Below, in pieces: positions 23,906 through 37,858 of a stretch of 64,000 bases of DNA. A program made the translations under genes and the position numbers. The stretch is from assembly GCA_964036295.1 (NCBI GenBank), contig OZ038462.1:22656863-22720862 (forward strand). Direction: 5' to 3'. Numbering within the stretch: position 1 is the stretch's first letter; the number at the start of each line of letters is the position of its first letter. The notes under the pieces are model-generated. The model ran no database searches and had not been told where the DNA came from. It saw only the letters and a list, made by a program, of their open reading frames with translations. Origin of the DNA: Plumapathes pennacea (taxonomy: Eukaryota; Cnidaria; Anthozoa; Antipatharia; Myriopathidae).

Positions 23906-26900
23906 TTATCGCCTTTTTACCAACTCATGAAAGTTGTCATATAAACTGTTAGAAGCAAAGTTATGACACACCTGTTTTGACGTACCGAGAGGATCCACAT
24001 CATCTCCAATGAGAACGAACGGCGCCCAGTAGCGTGGATGACCAAAATCAGCGTGCTCTATCATGGCTTTCATGGCTCTACTGAGTGCCTCACTTGCCTT
24101 TTTTCCGTTAGCAAGCTCCTTGTAAAACTTCTCCATGAAGTACAAAGTGGCTTTGTCACTAACTGCCCAGAGTGTCGCGAGAACAGCGCGGGCACCGGCT
24201 CCAAGGAACGCACGAGCAATTCCAATCACTCCTTCGGTCTTTACCTCGCCGCAGCCACTGTAGCAACAGCTGAGGACGACCAGCTTGGCTTTCACGCGCT
24301 TTTTTTCGAGGTGGGAGATTGTAAGCATGACGTCTTCTGTTCTGGTTTTCTTTTTATCAACATCAAGGTTTGGTGCAAGCAAAATCTCTCCCCTCTTGTC
24401 GTCTCCGTGAGCTGCGATGTGGATTAAGTTGGCACTTTCGAGTTTGTCGAGGACGACTTGTCTGGTGGCAGTTGCTCCCGTGAATGGCTGGACATCCAGC
24501 AGCTGACCAATCATCAAGGCTTCTTTTTCTGCGTTTGGTAATCTCTCTGGTTCATAGATTTGGAGATCGTCTTCAAAGTAGGTCACATCCGGGTCTCCCA
24601 CGATCAAGGGACTTGCTTCCACTTCCGGTTCTTGTGGGTACTCTCTGATCATCTTTGCTGTTGCTAGTGACGGAACTAGCCTTACCTGCAAGGACTGTCC
24701 TACGAAGTATCCATCTTCAGCTATGAGGGCTGCAAATGGAATCAGCGAAAGTGGGCCATCAGGAACGATAACGACCTGCGACCCTTCAACCAAGTGTCGA
24801 ACAGGCGCCAGAGTGGCCTTGTACAACACCTTGAGTACTTCGGGTAGAGCATTCATATCTGATTCTGAATTCGAACCTGCCTTGACTTCTTTACTGTAGT
24901 TCGGATGGTCAGTTGTTTTAATTCCCTGCTCCGCGAGCGTCCCTGGGCTCATTTCTTGTGCTGGTAGATAAGGGAAAACATATCGAAATGTTCCCGGTTC
25001 CAGAGCATTCATCCCTTTGTGCAACGTAGTGAACGGCAATGCGGGAACCAGCTCGTTCTCGACTTGTTTTCTCGCTTCTTCTTGGTAAAGAAATGAGAGT
25101 GAACGGTCTTCACACTGGTCAGTGCAGCGTGGTGTGAGCATCTTTGCTGCACTCTCAATCAGAGAATTTAGATCACAAGCAGCACCTGAAAAACTGTTTG
25201 TCAGGCAAGACTCCAAATCACTCTTAAATTCAACATCTCCTTTTGGCTTTACGACCCACAACCAGATTTCAGAGTTACGTAATGAGAAAAATATGATTGT
25301 ACTGTCAATAGCCTTGACCAGCTCAAGGATTTGCGCCAGGTCCAAAGCATTGTCATCAGCACATGGAAGAAAGTAACGTCTTCGCATCAGCTCAACTAAT
25401 GCTCTGGAACGTTCATCTTCAGCAAAAACCAACGCTTCGTTTGTTTTGCTTTGAAGAAAGAGAACTTTAAGCAGCAAATTCACGTAATATTGATAGGTCT
25501 CAATAAAAGATACTCTGAAACTGTCCTCATTTGGAGTTGTTGTGAAAATTATTTTAAAACATCCAAGAGATTTTCTAAGTTCACGTTCAGCTTCGTCGTA
25601 CTGCCCAAGAGAATTGTAACAGTTGCCAAGGTTACCATAAGCAACTCCTTCCCCAGCCTTGTCTCCAATCTCTTGTGCAATTTTTAAGTGCAATTCATGG
25701 TGTTCCTTTGCCTTGTCGTACTGCCCAAGAGAAAAGTAATAGTTCCCAAGGTTACCATAAGCAGTTCCTTCCCCAGCCTTGTCTTTAATCTCTTGCGCAA
25801 TGGTCAAGTGCAATTCATGGTGTTTTTTTGTCTTGTGGTACTGCCCAAGACAAAAATAACAGTTGCCAAGGTTACCATAAGCACGTCCTTCCGCATTTTT
25901 GTCTCCAATCTCTTTTGCAATGATCAAATGCAATTCATGGTGTTCTTTTGCCTTGTCGTACTGCCCAAGAGAAAAGTAACAGTTGCCAAGGTTACCATAA
26001 GCACATCCTTCCCCAGCCTTGTCTCCAATCTCTTTTGCAATTTTCAAGTGCAATTCATGGTGATCTTTTGCCTTGTCGTACTGCCCAAGACGACGATAAC
26101 AGAGGCCAAGGTTGTTATAAGCATTTCCTTCCCCTGCCTTGTCTCCAATCTCTTTTGCAATTTTCAAGTGCCATTCATAGTGTTCTTTTGCTTTGTCGTA
26201 CTGCCCAAGACAAAAGTAACAGCTGCCAAGGTTACCATAAGCACGTCCTTTCCCAGCCTTGTCTCCAATCTCTTTTACAATTTTCAAGTCTAATAGGTGG
26301 TGTTCTAATGCCTTTTTATATCGCCCAAGACTACGGTAACAGAGACCAAGGTTACCATAAGCATGTCCTTCTCCAGTCTTGTCTCCAATTTTTTTTGCAA
26401 TTTTTAAGTGCAATTCATGGTAATTTTTTGCCTGGTCGTACTGCCCAAGAGAATCGTAACATTTGCCAAGGTTACTGTAAGCACGTCCTTCCCCAGCCTT
26501 GTCTCCAATCTCTTTTGTAATTTTCAAGTGCAATTCATGGTGTTCTCTTGCCTGGTCGTACTGCCCAAGAGAAAAGTAATAGTTCCCAAGGTTACCATAA
26601 GCAGTTCCTTCCCCAGCCTTGTCTCCAATCTCTTTTGCAGTGGTCAAGTGCAATTCATGGTGCTTTTTTGTCTTGTGGTACTGCCCAAGCCAAAAGTAAC
26701 AGTTGCCAAGATTAGCATAAGCACCTCCTTCTTCAGCCTTGTCTCCAATTTTTTTTGCAATTTTCAAGTGAAATTCATGGTGTATTCTTGCCTTATTGTT
26801 CTGCCCAAGAGAATCGTAACAGTTGCCAAGGTTACCATAAGCACGTCCTTCCCCAGCCTTGTCTCCAATCTCTTTTGCAATTTTCAAGTGCAATTCATGG

Positions 26901-27904
26901 TGTTCTCTTGCCTGGTCGTACTGCCCAAGAGAAAAGTAATAGTTCCCAAGGTTACCATAAGCAGTTCCTTCCCCAGCCTTGTATCCAATCTCTTTTGCAA
27001 TGGTCACGTGCAATTCATGGTGTCTTTTTGTCTTGTGGTACTGCCCAAGACGAAAGTAACAGTTGCCAAGGTTTCCATGAGCACGTCCTTCCCCAGCCTT
27101 GTCTCCAATTTCTTTTGCAATGGTCAAGTCCAATTAATGGTGTTCTTTTGCTTTGTCGTACTGCCCAAGAAAATAGTAACAGTTGCCAAGGTTACCATGA
27201 GCACGTCCTTCCCCAGCCTTGTCTCCAATCTCTTTTGCAATGGTCAAGTCCAATTCATGATGTTCTTTTGCCTTGTCGTACTGCCCAAGACGACGGTAAC
27301 AGAGACCAAGGTTACCATGAGCACGTCCTTCCCCAGCCTTGTCTCCAATCTCTTTTGCAATGGTCAAGTGCAATTCATCGTGTTCTTTTGCCTTTTCGTA
27401 CTGCCCAAAAGAAAAGTAACAGTTGCCAAGGTTACCATAAGCACCTCCTTCCTCAGCCTTGTCTCCGATCTCTTTTGCAATTTTCAAGTGCACTTCATGG
27501 TGTTCTTTTGCCTTGTCGTACTGTGTAAGAGAATCGTAACAGTTGCCAAGGTTACCATAAGCACGTCCTTCCCCAGCCTTGTCTCCAATCTCTTTTGCAA
27601 TTTTCAAGTGCAGTTCATGATGTTCTTTTGCCTTGTCGTACTGCCCAAGACGACGGTAACAGCTGCCAAGGTTACCATATGCACGTCCTTCTCCAGCCTT
27701 GTCTCCAATCTCTTTTGCAATAGTCAAGTCCAATTCATGATGTTCTTTTGCCTTGTCGTACTGCCCAAGACGACGGTAACAGCTGCCAAGGTTACCATAT
27801 GCACGTCCTTCTCCAGCCTTGTCTCCAAACTTTTTTGCATTGATCAATTGCAATTCATGGTGTTCTATTTCCTTACTGCTTGAGAGAAGAATTTCAGGTT
27901 CCAT
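23906..27904 (-). CDS. TPR-CHAT protein gene with one in-frame stop
   Basis: One continuous minus-strand frame of about 1,330 codons. After a short leader come 19 tetratricopeptide units of exactly 40 residues (core AYGNLGNCYFSLGQYDKAKE) from about 27860 to 25590, then a linker, then a CHAT caspase-like protease domain ending with PRYWAPFVLIGDDV. The expected catalytic pair is present: His in HIAAHGD (codon 24417-24419) and Cys in VVLSCCYSG (codon 24263-24265). The frame is broken once by TAA at 27134-27136, where other units have GAA, between TPR units 6 and 7. This may be a pseudogenising mutation, an allele or a base error. The first ATG is at 27904, but an upstream exon is possible. TPR-CHAT proteins are expanded in cnidarians; roles in cell death or immunity are proposed by analogy only. 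Confidence 0.8.
27134..27136 (-). other. In-frame TAA inside the TPR array
   Basis: Minus-strand context CACCATTAATTGGAC against CATCATGAATTGGAC in sister units: a single G-to-T change turns the Glu codon into a stop while the frame continues unchanged on both sides. Confidence 0.9.
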
Positions 27905-27939
27905 GTGCACTTCTTTTTAAGTATCCTGTCTGTTTAACT

Positions 27940-27940
<1 letters not shown>

Positions 27941-27981
<41 letters not shown>
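27941..27981. repeat. (CAA)n microsatellite
   Basis: About 13 CAA units immediately 5' of the TPR-CHAT frame. Confidence 0.95.
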
Positions 27982-27982
<1 letters not shown>

Positions 27983-28012
27983 AAATCCACTTTTATGTAT
28001 GTTATATGTTTT

Positions 28013-28430
28013 GGCGAGCCACTTATTCTATACCACTCGCTTGACTGGCAGACCGCCTGGCCACTTATTCTGTACAAGTTGCTCGACTGACGAGCCGCTG
28101 AGCCGACGGGCCACTCATTTTATACTTCAACTTGCTTGACTGACGAGGCGCCGATGCCAGCAAGCCACTCATTTTATGAAACTTGCTTGACTGACGAGCC
28201 GCCGAGCCGCCGAGCTACTTATTTTAAATTCAATTTCCTTGACTGACAAGCCAGCGAGCTACTTATTTTATATAACTTGCTCGACTGACGAGTCACCGAG
28301 TCGGCGAGCCACTCATTTTATGCAACTTGCTTGTATAAAAAAAAATAAAAAAATGAGTTGTTTGCAAGTTCGGCGGCTCGTCAGTCGAGCAGGTTGCATA
28401 AAATGAGTGGCTCGCCGACTAGGCGTCTTG
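28013..28430. repeat. Minisatellite of about 55-60 bp with a terminal inverted unit
   Basis: Six diverged units share CTTGCTTGACTGACGAGCCG and GAGCCACTCATTTTAT. After an A-rich spacer at about 28335-28352 one more unit appears in the opposite orientation (CGGCTCGTCAGTCGAGC, 28374-28430), so the array can fold back on itself. Confidence 0.8.
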
Positions 28431-28939
28431 TCAGCTTGTGTAATTCGGGATCACAGAAGAAAAAAAGAAGATCAAAAAAAAAAAAAGGAAAAAGAAAGAA
28501 ATCATCACAGCCTAATCAACAGGGGACAAAACCCTGTCGATCCATTGTTGCCAAGCTCAACTTTTTTCGGGGATCAAGATGACTCATAAGGAAGTGGCTC
28601 ATCGCGCCGCCTACGAGGCTCGGGAGTTGGTTTGAGTAAACAGTTTCCCGATGTGATCAAACAAAGATGAGGGAATGAAACCCACGGAAGCACCTGGAAA
28701 TCTGGCAAACATGGAGAAAGATAAGTTATTTAATCATTGTGAAGGTCAAGTATCAAATCCCTAAATGGAAACTGCACTGATTAGCATTCTTTACTACTGT
28801 CTCTCCAGATCGAAATTAGTAATTAAAACAAGAATTGAACAAGTTGAGCTTGTGCCGAAGAAACTACAGACGTGCCCAGCAACATTCTTCTGCCGGTGTT
28901 GCGACATTTGGTGCTACTTATTTTTCGTTCTCGCTTAGT

Positions 28940-29480
28940 GCCTTTCCCTGCGGCTTTGATCGGTCAAATAATGTTAAACTTCTTACTTCCACTTGTGGCG
29001 TTGTAACACATGCAACGTGAATAGGCTTGTTTTCATCGGCTGTGGAAAACTTTGGTTTCACGTTATGGAATGTCGAATGATCCAAGCTAAATACATTTGG
29101 TTTCATTTGTCCGATCCTTTGCCGTCATCAATCAAATATTTTCTGTCCTTAGGGGAAGGGGCTAGAACAAGAGAAAATCAAGCGCCCAGAAACACAATGC
29201 ACAGTAGACTCTAAACGTTTGGAGAGGCTGAACCGTCAAACAAAAGAAAACACCACAATAGTGGTCATTAAAATTTACGAAAAATAAGAGACATATTCAT
29301 GAAGTGCGGATAGAGAATAACTGCGGAGCTAAGGGGATATATTTGCAATACAAAATATATTGAACACAATTGGATTGTTTGCTCATCTTTGGTCCTTTGG
29401 ACTAGATCATGATAGTATCGCAGCTTAATCTTGTGTTTGACTACCAATTTCTCTTCTATTTCTGGATAGACTACAGAAAA
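28940..29480. repeat. Diverged duplicated block (copy 1; copy 2 at 30590-31100)
   Basis: Shared landmarks include GAATGTCGAATG, AATTGGTTTCATTT-like, CGCCCAGAAACACAATG and GGTCATTAAAATTTACG. A partial third relative of the left flank occurs at about 29600-29720. Non-coding. Between the copies, 29859-30020 holds an open frame with CRHCGTVYRSGWKM before a GTAAGT, which could be an exon fragment but is unassigned. Confidence 0.65.
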
Positions 29481-30349
29481 GCATGAGTAATCCGAGGTTC
29501 AGTGGCTAACCTATTTATCACTGCGCATTATCTATTTTTGTTTTGTTTTGTGAACCCGTGTTGAAAAGAAACTGGAGACGATCTTTGGCGCTGATCCTTT
29601 TATCATCAGTCGCTTAGTTCTTCAAAACTTTCATGGACCTATAACTTCTCTCAACCGGTTTCGTGTATTGAAAGCAATATCACCCTGGCGTGCTATGATT
29701 GGTCAAACTATGGTTAAATGTTTCCCTTTCGTCGTAAGACAATAATTTGGAAATATAGGGAAAATACCTATGAAGTGAATTGCCGATTTAGTGAAGTGGA
29801 GCACGAAATAGTTCAAAATTGGTCAGATTTGTTTTAATTATAAATTGTCTTCAAACCAATGGCACTGCGAGCATCTCATTTCGGGGGAGGGGGAGGGGGG
29901 AGTAGCGAGGTTTCGCAGGGTACACTGACGAAACCAAAGAAACCAACAAAAGAAACGCGAGTCAGTGACATGACTTGCAGACACTGTGGTACTGTATACA
30001 GGAGTGGATGGAAAATGACAGTGAAAGTAAGTTCGCAGATATGAAACATTTTAAGTTGAAAACATAGTGCAGCATAGATAGAGAAAAAAGAAAAGAAACA
30101 GGATAAAAAAATGACAGTTTACAGCGCAACTTTGGATGAACCGACGAGATCCAGGAACAACCTTGATCCGTGTCAGTGACTGGCTGATTTGATTACCTTA
30201 CAGGGTCAACTATAATTGTGGGGCAAACATAAAACTTACAGTATTCATAAGACGGAAGTGAACAAGCTTCATTTAATATTAACTTAACTCATAAGCCAAG
30301 AGACACAGTGAAAACTGGTGCTGGAGAACTAGCCGGAAGTGTACCCTGG

Positions 30350-30450
30350 TCCCAGAGGTTTTCTTATCCTCCAAGCGAAGCATTGAGCCACGCCACCACA
30401 AAAAGCGAGTCGCGAAGCGACGAGCGGAAAGCAGAAGAAAACCTCTGGGA
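30350..30450. mobile_element. Short inverted-repeat element (CCCAGAGGTTTTCTT ends)
   Basis: TCCCAGAGGTTTTCTT at the left is mirrored by AAGAAAACCTCTGGGA at the right, with a GC-rich core containing GCGAAGCGACGAGCG. About 100 bp, no ORF. Confidence 0.7.
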
Positions 30451-30589
30451 GTGTCGGTGATCCGACTTTCCGCTAGTCGTTGCGCGGCTCAATCTCGAGT
30501 AGTTCTTTCAAAACTCATGAGTTATATATCTATTTCTCGGTCTCACTAACCTCGTTGTGTATTGAAAGGAAACCTTCTTGCGTGCTTCG

Positions 30590-31100
30590 ATTGGTGAAGA
30601 TATTGATAAACTTCTCACCTATAGTCGTGGCGTTGTGTGTCTTGCAACGTCAAATGGCTCATTTTATTAGTTCGGCTGTGGCAAACTTCGGTTTCAAGTT
30701 ATTGAATGTCGAATGGTCCAAAAATACATACAATTGGTTTCATTTCTCATCGATCCGTTGCCGTCATCGATCACGCACTTTCTATCCTTAGGAGGAGGGG
30801 TGGGGACAAGAGAAAATTAAACGCCCAGAAACACAATGTACACTCGTTGACGTGAAACGCTTGAGGCTGAAGTTAAACAAGAAATAGAAACACCACAACA
30901 GCGGTCATTAAAATTTACGTAAAATAAAGGACATACTCATAAAGTGACTGCGAGTGAAAGGAATATTCGTAGATTATCAGAAAACAGCTGACCACTAAAA
31001 TACGATTGCTGGCTCACCTTTGGTCGTTTGTACGAGATCCTAGTATAGTAACCTTAATCTTGTGCTGGAATGCCAATTTCTCCTTTATTCCTGGTGAAGG
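30590..31100. repeat. Diverged duplicated block (copy 2)
   Basis: Second copy of the block at 28940-29480, offset about 1.63 kb. Confidence 0.65.
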
Positions 31101-31359
31101 CTAAGTATTGTTTCCACTGAAATGTATCGAAGTTCTTTCGGGGGAATGAATCAGTACTCCCTGACTTTAACTACAGTTTTGACCCCCACCCACAATAAAA
31201 CACATCGCAAGGTGATTCACTTTCAGCGCAGTAATAAGAAAAAAATAAATAAATAAAAGCTCTGTTATATGCCGTGAGCATGGTAAATGTTTCAATCTCT
31301 GTGTGATCGGTCTCCTTGATAATACGTCATAACTGACTTAGCAAAGGACAGGATGATTC

Positions 31360-31534
31360 ATTTTCCTGGGAAAAACAGACAATCAAATTCCGAAAAATTA
31401 CCCCTGTTTTCTAACAGAGCTAAAGTTCTTCAAATTGTTGTGCTCGGTCTGAATCTCTTGTGCCGTGTTTTATTGTAGAAGGACAACGGGGATGCTGATT
31501 TTTATTTCCCCGCGAGAAATAGATAATAAAATTC

Positions 31535-31565
<31 letters not shown>

Positions 31566-31962
31566 CAAAAATCCCGTACGGCCCTGTTTTCCAACAGAAC
31601 TGATTTTCTTCAAATTGTTGTGCTGAATCTAAATCACCTTGTGCTGTGTTCTATAGTAGAGGGGCAACTTTGTAGTGAAAATAAGGGGGGGAGGGAGGGG
31701 TGCGGATTTAATTCCCTGGGGAAAATAGAGAATCAAATTCCAAAATAATAATGTACAGCCCTGTTTTATAACAGAGCTGAAGTTCTTTAAATTGCTGTGC
31801 TTAAACTGAATCAACTTGTGCTGTGTTCTACAGTAAAGGGGCAACATTTTAATTTATGCCAGGAGGGGTTGCTGATTCATTTTCTTGGGAGAAATAGACA
31901 ATCAAATTCCGAAAAATGTACTTACGGCCCTGTTTTCTAACAGAGCTAAAGTTCTTCAAACT
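31360..31962. repeat. Tandem repeat of about 170-180 bp, four copies
   Basis: CCTGTTTTCTAACAGAGCT or a close variant recurs at about 31402, 31583, 31758 and 31929, followed each time by a GTTCTTCAAATTG-like segment and TTGTGCTGTGTT. Copies are diverged and the second carries a CAAAA-rich insertion. The array ends about 130 bp before tRNA-Lys. Confidence 0.8.
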
Positions 31963-32089
31963 GCACACCTTGCTCGCTCCAGTCTCCGGGCACTTTTGCC
32001 GGAAGAGAAAGAAGGGACTGCGTTGCAGTCTACCAAAAATTTGAATTTTGCTTTAATTATGCTAAAGAGTAAATTTATTATAAGCAATC

Positions 32090-32162
32090 GCCCGGTTAGC
32101 TCAGTCGGTAGAGCATCAGACTTTTAATCTGAGGGTCAAGGGTTCAAGTCCCTTATCGGGCG
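32090..32162 (+). tRNA. tRNA-Lys (anticodon UUU)
   Basis: A 73-base cloverleaf. The acceptor GCCCGGT pairs with ATCGGGC (one G-T). A box TAGCTCAGTCGG, anticodon loop CTTTTAA giving UUU on a CAGA/TCTG stem, T-arm GGGTTCAAGTCCC, discriminator G. It has no intron and no encoded CCA, as expected for a nuclear eukaryotic gene. A T-rich Pol III stop follows directly. Confidence 0.96.
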
Positions 32163-32172
32163 TTGAATATCC

Positions 32173-32189
32173 TTTTCTTTTTTTTTTTC
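32173..32189 (+). terminator. Pol III terminator after tRNA-Lys
   Basis: TTTT at 32173 followed by a longer T run, 11 bases after the tRNA end. Confidence 0.8.
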
Positions 32190-32802
32190 TTTTTTCTTTT
32201 CTCTTCATGCCGTACCATGTCCGCGAAGCGTACAAGATATATGCGTCGAATCCAAAAAACGAAGGAGAAGAAACCCTCCAATGTTTCAAACACCAATTTG
32301 CAACTCGCCCATTTTCTTACAGTAAATATAGTAGAATTGTTTCTATACTAAAAGCTTCCTCAAGTTAAACGAGTAACAAAATCAAGTAGCAAAAAAGAGC
32401 GACGCATTTATACTAACACACTAGTGACAAAATGAAACAACCTGGCACCTGTCTTCCGCAAAAAGGCTGCCAGTTTGTATTTCGGATGCGTATATCCGGG
32501 CACGTGGGTTTCAAAGCGACCTATCATTTTTATTCAACTTGAATTATTTTCATAGCTTGATTAAATTTACAACATCGGAAGCGTTCTTTTCCGGTTTTGT
32601 TTAAACAAAGCACTCAGTATTCATAGAGAACAATCAGTTTGGGCACAAAGTTAAATGCAAGCCAGCTGTTCGCAAATGTATCGCTTGCGATCATTGGTCA
32701 AAGTAGCACCATCCATCCAATCAAATTGCTTGGTGCTGTCCATTGTTGTGATTATCCATTTAAAACACTCAATGCATTCATTCACACTACAAAGTCGACA
32801 AC

Positions 32803-34778
<1,976 letters not shown>

Positions 34779-35293
34779 GTAGACCTATTTGGGAGTTAAA
34801 CTAGAGTGGTAGGACACTGGGGAAATTTGTTCTTCCTGATGTCACTTCCATATTTGGTCAGTGTTCATCACCAGTACTACCTATAACTCAGTCTAACTCG
34901 AGGTGAAATTTCACCTTGTGTGCAAACCCGGTTTTTCTTGTGCACAACTTACGTTGCAGAAAATGCATTGAGGTGCAATACTTTAGTTGAGTATCAAGTT
35001 CTAGTATGGGGTTTCTTGGCTAAGCCTTGAGGTTTTACAGGGACTACACTGAACTACAGTTTGTGCAGCGGCCGTTGATTCAAAAATAAGGTGACTGCAC
35101 AGCCGAAAAACACATTTCCATGGTGTCAAGTGGTTGAGTGACAGCAACGCAGACAAATATTTTGCAACCATTTATTAGCATGCAGCCGATCTTTATTTAT
35201 CATTGTAAGAAAAAAATGTCAGGGCATTTATATGGTTATTTATTGTGTAATATTATATATATCATTACATCTACTACTATGTATACTTAATGG

Positions 35294-35299
35294 AATAAA
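35294..35299 (+). promoter_or_regulatory. Candidate poly(A) signal of ZC4H2
   Basis: AATAAA about 515 bp after the ZC4H2 stop. No closer canonical hexamer was noticed. Confidence 0.4.
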
Positions 35300-35491
35300 G
35301 AAGGATTTCCTTCTATATGCCACGCTGTGTTTTAGTCAACTCCAGATAAACTGGAAACCAGAGTCCAGAGGTTCTATTCACCCTAGGACCTGTCATTACT
35401 TATGCCAGAGGGAAGGGGCTGGCGAAAGTTTTCCCACCCCCCACCTCTCAATACCACACCTTTCCCTAGTTAAACTGTATAAAAACTTTGT

Positions 35492-35518
35492 CCCCCCCCC
35501 CCCCCCCCCCCCCCCCCC
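35492..35518. repeat. 27-C homopolymer
   Basis: Uninterrupted C run between ZC4H2 and fucosyltransferase 3; the longest of the six G or C runs in the window. Confidence 0.95.
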
Positions 35519-35666
35519 TCGATTCGAAAAATGCGTAGACCCCTTTTTATGGACAGGCCCTCCCCCCCACCCCCGGCATAAATAATGATCGGTCCCCAGG
35601 TGCAAGCCAAGTGTGAACAGCATACATTGTGCAACAATCACAGGGTACCCGATAAAAGTCTCTATC

Positions 35667-36839
35667 TCAGCCCCCTTTGATTATGTTCCAAACTTGTTGA
35701 TTACCTAATTTGCATGTTTGCTCCACCCCCCAAAACTCTGAAAGTTTGTGATAAGTCTTTGCGGGTTTTCTAGAATCGTGCAGGTCTTTGCATAATTGGC
35801 ATAACCAGAACTTATACTTCACAACCTTGTACTTGCTTCTCCACTGGAAATACTGGTTGTAAGCCGTGTCGTTTTTGTCAAGATACTTGAGGTAATCTGC
35901 GAGAGCTTCGACGGAATCAAAATCGGCTGCGTTGATGAAAGAACCAGGAATTACCAATTCGGAGTCGTAGCTAGCGCCTCCAAGAACAACAGGCACCAGT
36001 CCTCTCTCCAGTGAATTCCTCCAATACTTCTCTGTTACGTAATCTGTGCACCTACAATTTTCAAATGCAAGATAAAACTTATGACGCTGAATTTCTTCCA
36101 AGCATCCTTGTCCCAGGTCGTGTGGGCACTGCCAGAGTTGACCTGGGTCGAGTGCAGATGCACATTTCCCGAAGACATCGACTGGAACATGCTCCATGAG
36201 CGCACGAACAAACGCAAATCTTTGCCCACCGCAATGGTTGCTGACTCCAAAAGCAACCAGTTTGTCTCTGTTTTGCGCGAAGTTATTCTCGGAGGTTTTC
36301 GTGCTCACGTCGGCATAAGATCCGTAAGGGACGAAGAAATCCGAATCTCTCCGATACGTTGCCGTCCAATTAAACATCCCGTCGAAATGGGGCGGTGCGC
36401 TCTTCCACGTGGTTGGACTTTCCTTGACGTAGAAGACCCATCTCTGGTGGGAAGGCCTGTTTCTTGTCATTTCTCTGACGCTGGGCTTACGTGCTATACC
36501 ATGTACTAGCACGGCATCACTAATGTTCTGCAGGTTCTTGTCGTAAGTGACTTGACATCTGGATTCCTCGCAGGGCGTTCCGTCCCAGTCGGTGAATTTA
36601 TAGCTGTCCACTTCCTCGGCTTTCGGGACCCAGGGTTCATGAGGGAATGCTGTGTATACCAAAATGAGCTTGCTATCCGGCTTCAATTTTGTGCGCGAGG
36701 CGTTTGGTTGTTTTCTTCGCGAAGTTTGGAACACCATCAAAGCCACTACCGAGACGAGCACAAGCAACTGAAGGCTTCGTCCCCTTTTCCTTGGCATTCG
36801 GAAGAAGGTGCAACGCATATTTCTTCTGACGTCATGCAT
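35667..36839 (-). CDS. Alpha-1,3-fucosyltransferase, GT10 family (paralog 3)
   Basis: Intron-less 390-residue type II membrane enzyme on the opposite strand, convergent with ZC4H2. It has a basic N-terminus, signal-anchor LQLLVLVSVVALMVF, a stem shorter than in paralogs 1 and 2, and the same GT10 motifs: RWVFYVKESP, FNWTATYRRDSDFFVPYG, FYLAFENC, DYVTEKYWRN and VPVVLGG. The signature Ser after FEN is Cys here (FENCRCTDY). The segment from about residue 270 to 345 is close to identical to the other two paralogs, while the N-terminal half and the last 30 residues are diverged. A second in-frame Met (MRCTFFRM, eight codons in) is an alternative start. Confidence 0.92.
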   Translation of the reverse strand: MHDVRRNMRCTFFRMPRKRGRSLQLLVLVSVVALMVFQTSRRKQPNASRTKLKPDSKLILVYTAFPHEPWVPKAEEVDSYKFTDWDGTPCEESRCQVTYDKNLQNISDAVLVHGIARKPSVREMTRNRPSHQRWVFYVKESPTTWKSAPPHFDGMFNWTATYRRDSDFFVPYGSYADVSTKTSENNFAQNRDKLVAFGVSNHCGGQRFAFVRALMEHVPVDVFGKCASALDPGQLWQCPHDLGQGCLEEIQRHKFYLAFENCRCTDYVTEKYWRNSLERGLVPVVLGGASYDSELVIPGSFINAADFDSVEALADYLKYLDKNDTAYNQYFQWRSKYKVVKYKFWLCQLCKDLHDSRKPAKTYHKLSEFWGVEQTCKLGNQQVWNIIKGG

Positions 36840-36844
36840 ACATC

Positions 36845-37855
36845 TCGATCCAATTTAGAGCCCTGTAGTAAATAGAAATAAAAAAGAAAGCGCAAACTCT
36901 ATTAAAATCTTTGGCACTGGGAGTGAGGAGGCCTCCCCATCCCCTACGCACGCTTCGGCTCCAGTAGCCTCCAGTCCGGCCCTCTCCCCTCCTCGACCAT
37001 CGGCTACATGACGTACGCAGAAATCCCCTCGCCCTGACGATCAAGTGTATTTTTCTCTAACAGGTATTGTCTCAGGTCAGTTTTTCCGAAAGATGCATAT
37101 TCAGAGGTCCTGCGCTCAAAAATAGATAAATGAATAAATAGAGCTACCAACTAAACTTTTTTATCCTTCTTGAAGACGTATCTGAGGTTAACACAAACTG
37201 CGTCGCGTGAAACTCTCAAATAAAGTTGTTGGACTTTGTTGTGTGCTCAAGTCGGCTCCAGTCGATGCCTCAAATAATTTTTCCCAGTTGGCAAGTTTAC
37301 CTCCCACACAATGGTGCAATATCGGGGACGTTTACAGTCGCTGTCAAACTGATTGGCTGGGCCTTGTATGAACTAAATCACTGCAAGTCGCTCCGCTTCT
37401 CATCCACCACTATGAATTTGAGAGCTTTGCTAACGTGCCCAGAGGAATAGCGTCTCGATTTTTACCCTCGCAAAGCTGGGAGATCACATGAATATATATC
37501 TCGCGACACTTTAATTTTGCGATTTTTTACAATGTTATATTCTAGGTTACTCTGATTTTGTATTAATTTCGACTTTTTGAATTTTGTGACACGATAGTTT
37601 CGCAGTTTTTATCCCCGAGCGAAGCGAAGCGAAGCGAAGTGAGGGTAATAATCACGGCGCTAATGCAGCAAATTCGCTTTGTGTGGAGACTCCAAGCGAG
37701 TCGCCATCTCGAAATCTAATGTTCGTCAGTCAGTCTGTCAGTCTGTCATAGGGCGACCTCTGAGGCAGTGACGTAATAATAATTATTGATTAGCGTCAAA
37801 CCGAGGTCAAACAAAGGTTTGAACGAAGCAACAACTGTACGTAACTGCGTTCACG
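36845..37855. other. Intergenic DNA, nothing recognised
   Basis: Contains a short GCGAA repeat at about 37618-37640 and GTCAGTCTGTCA repeats at about 37728-37750. No gene-like frame. Confidence 0.5.
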
Positions 37856-37858
37856 AAA

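Noticed and set aside
25688..27883. Long + strand frames (LVVLPKRKVTVAKVTIS-type repeats) over 25.7-27.9 kb
   Set aside because: Antisense shadows of the TPR array. The minus strand has textbook TPR and CHAT motifs.
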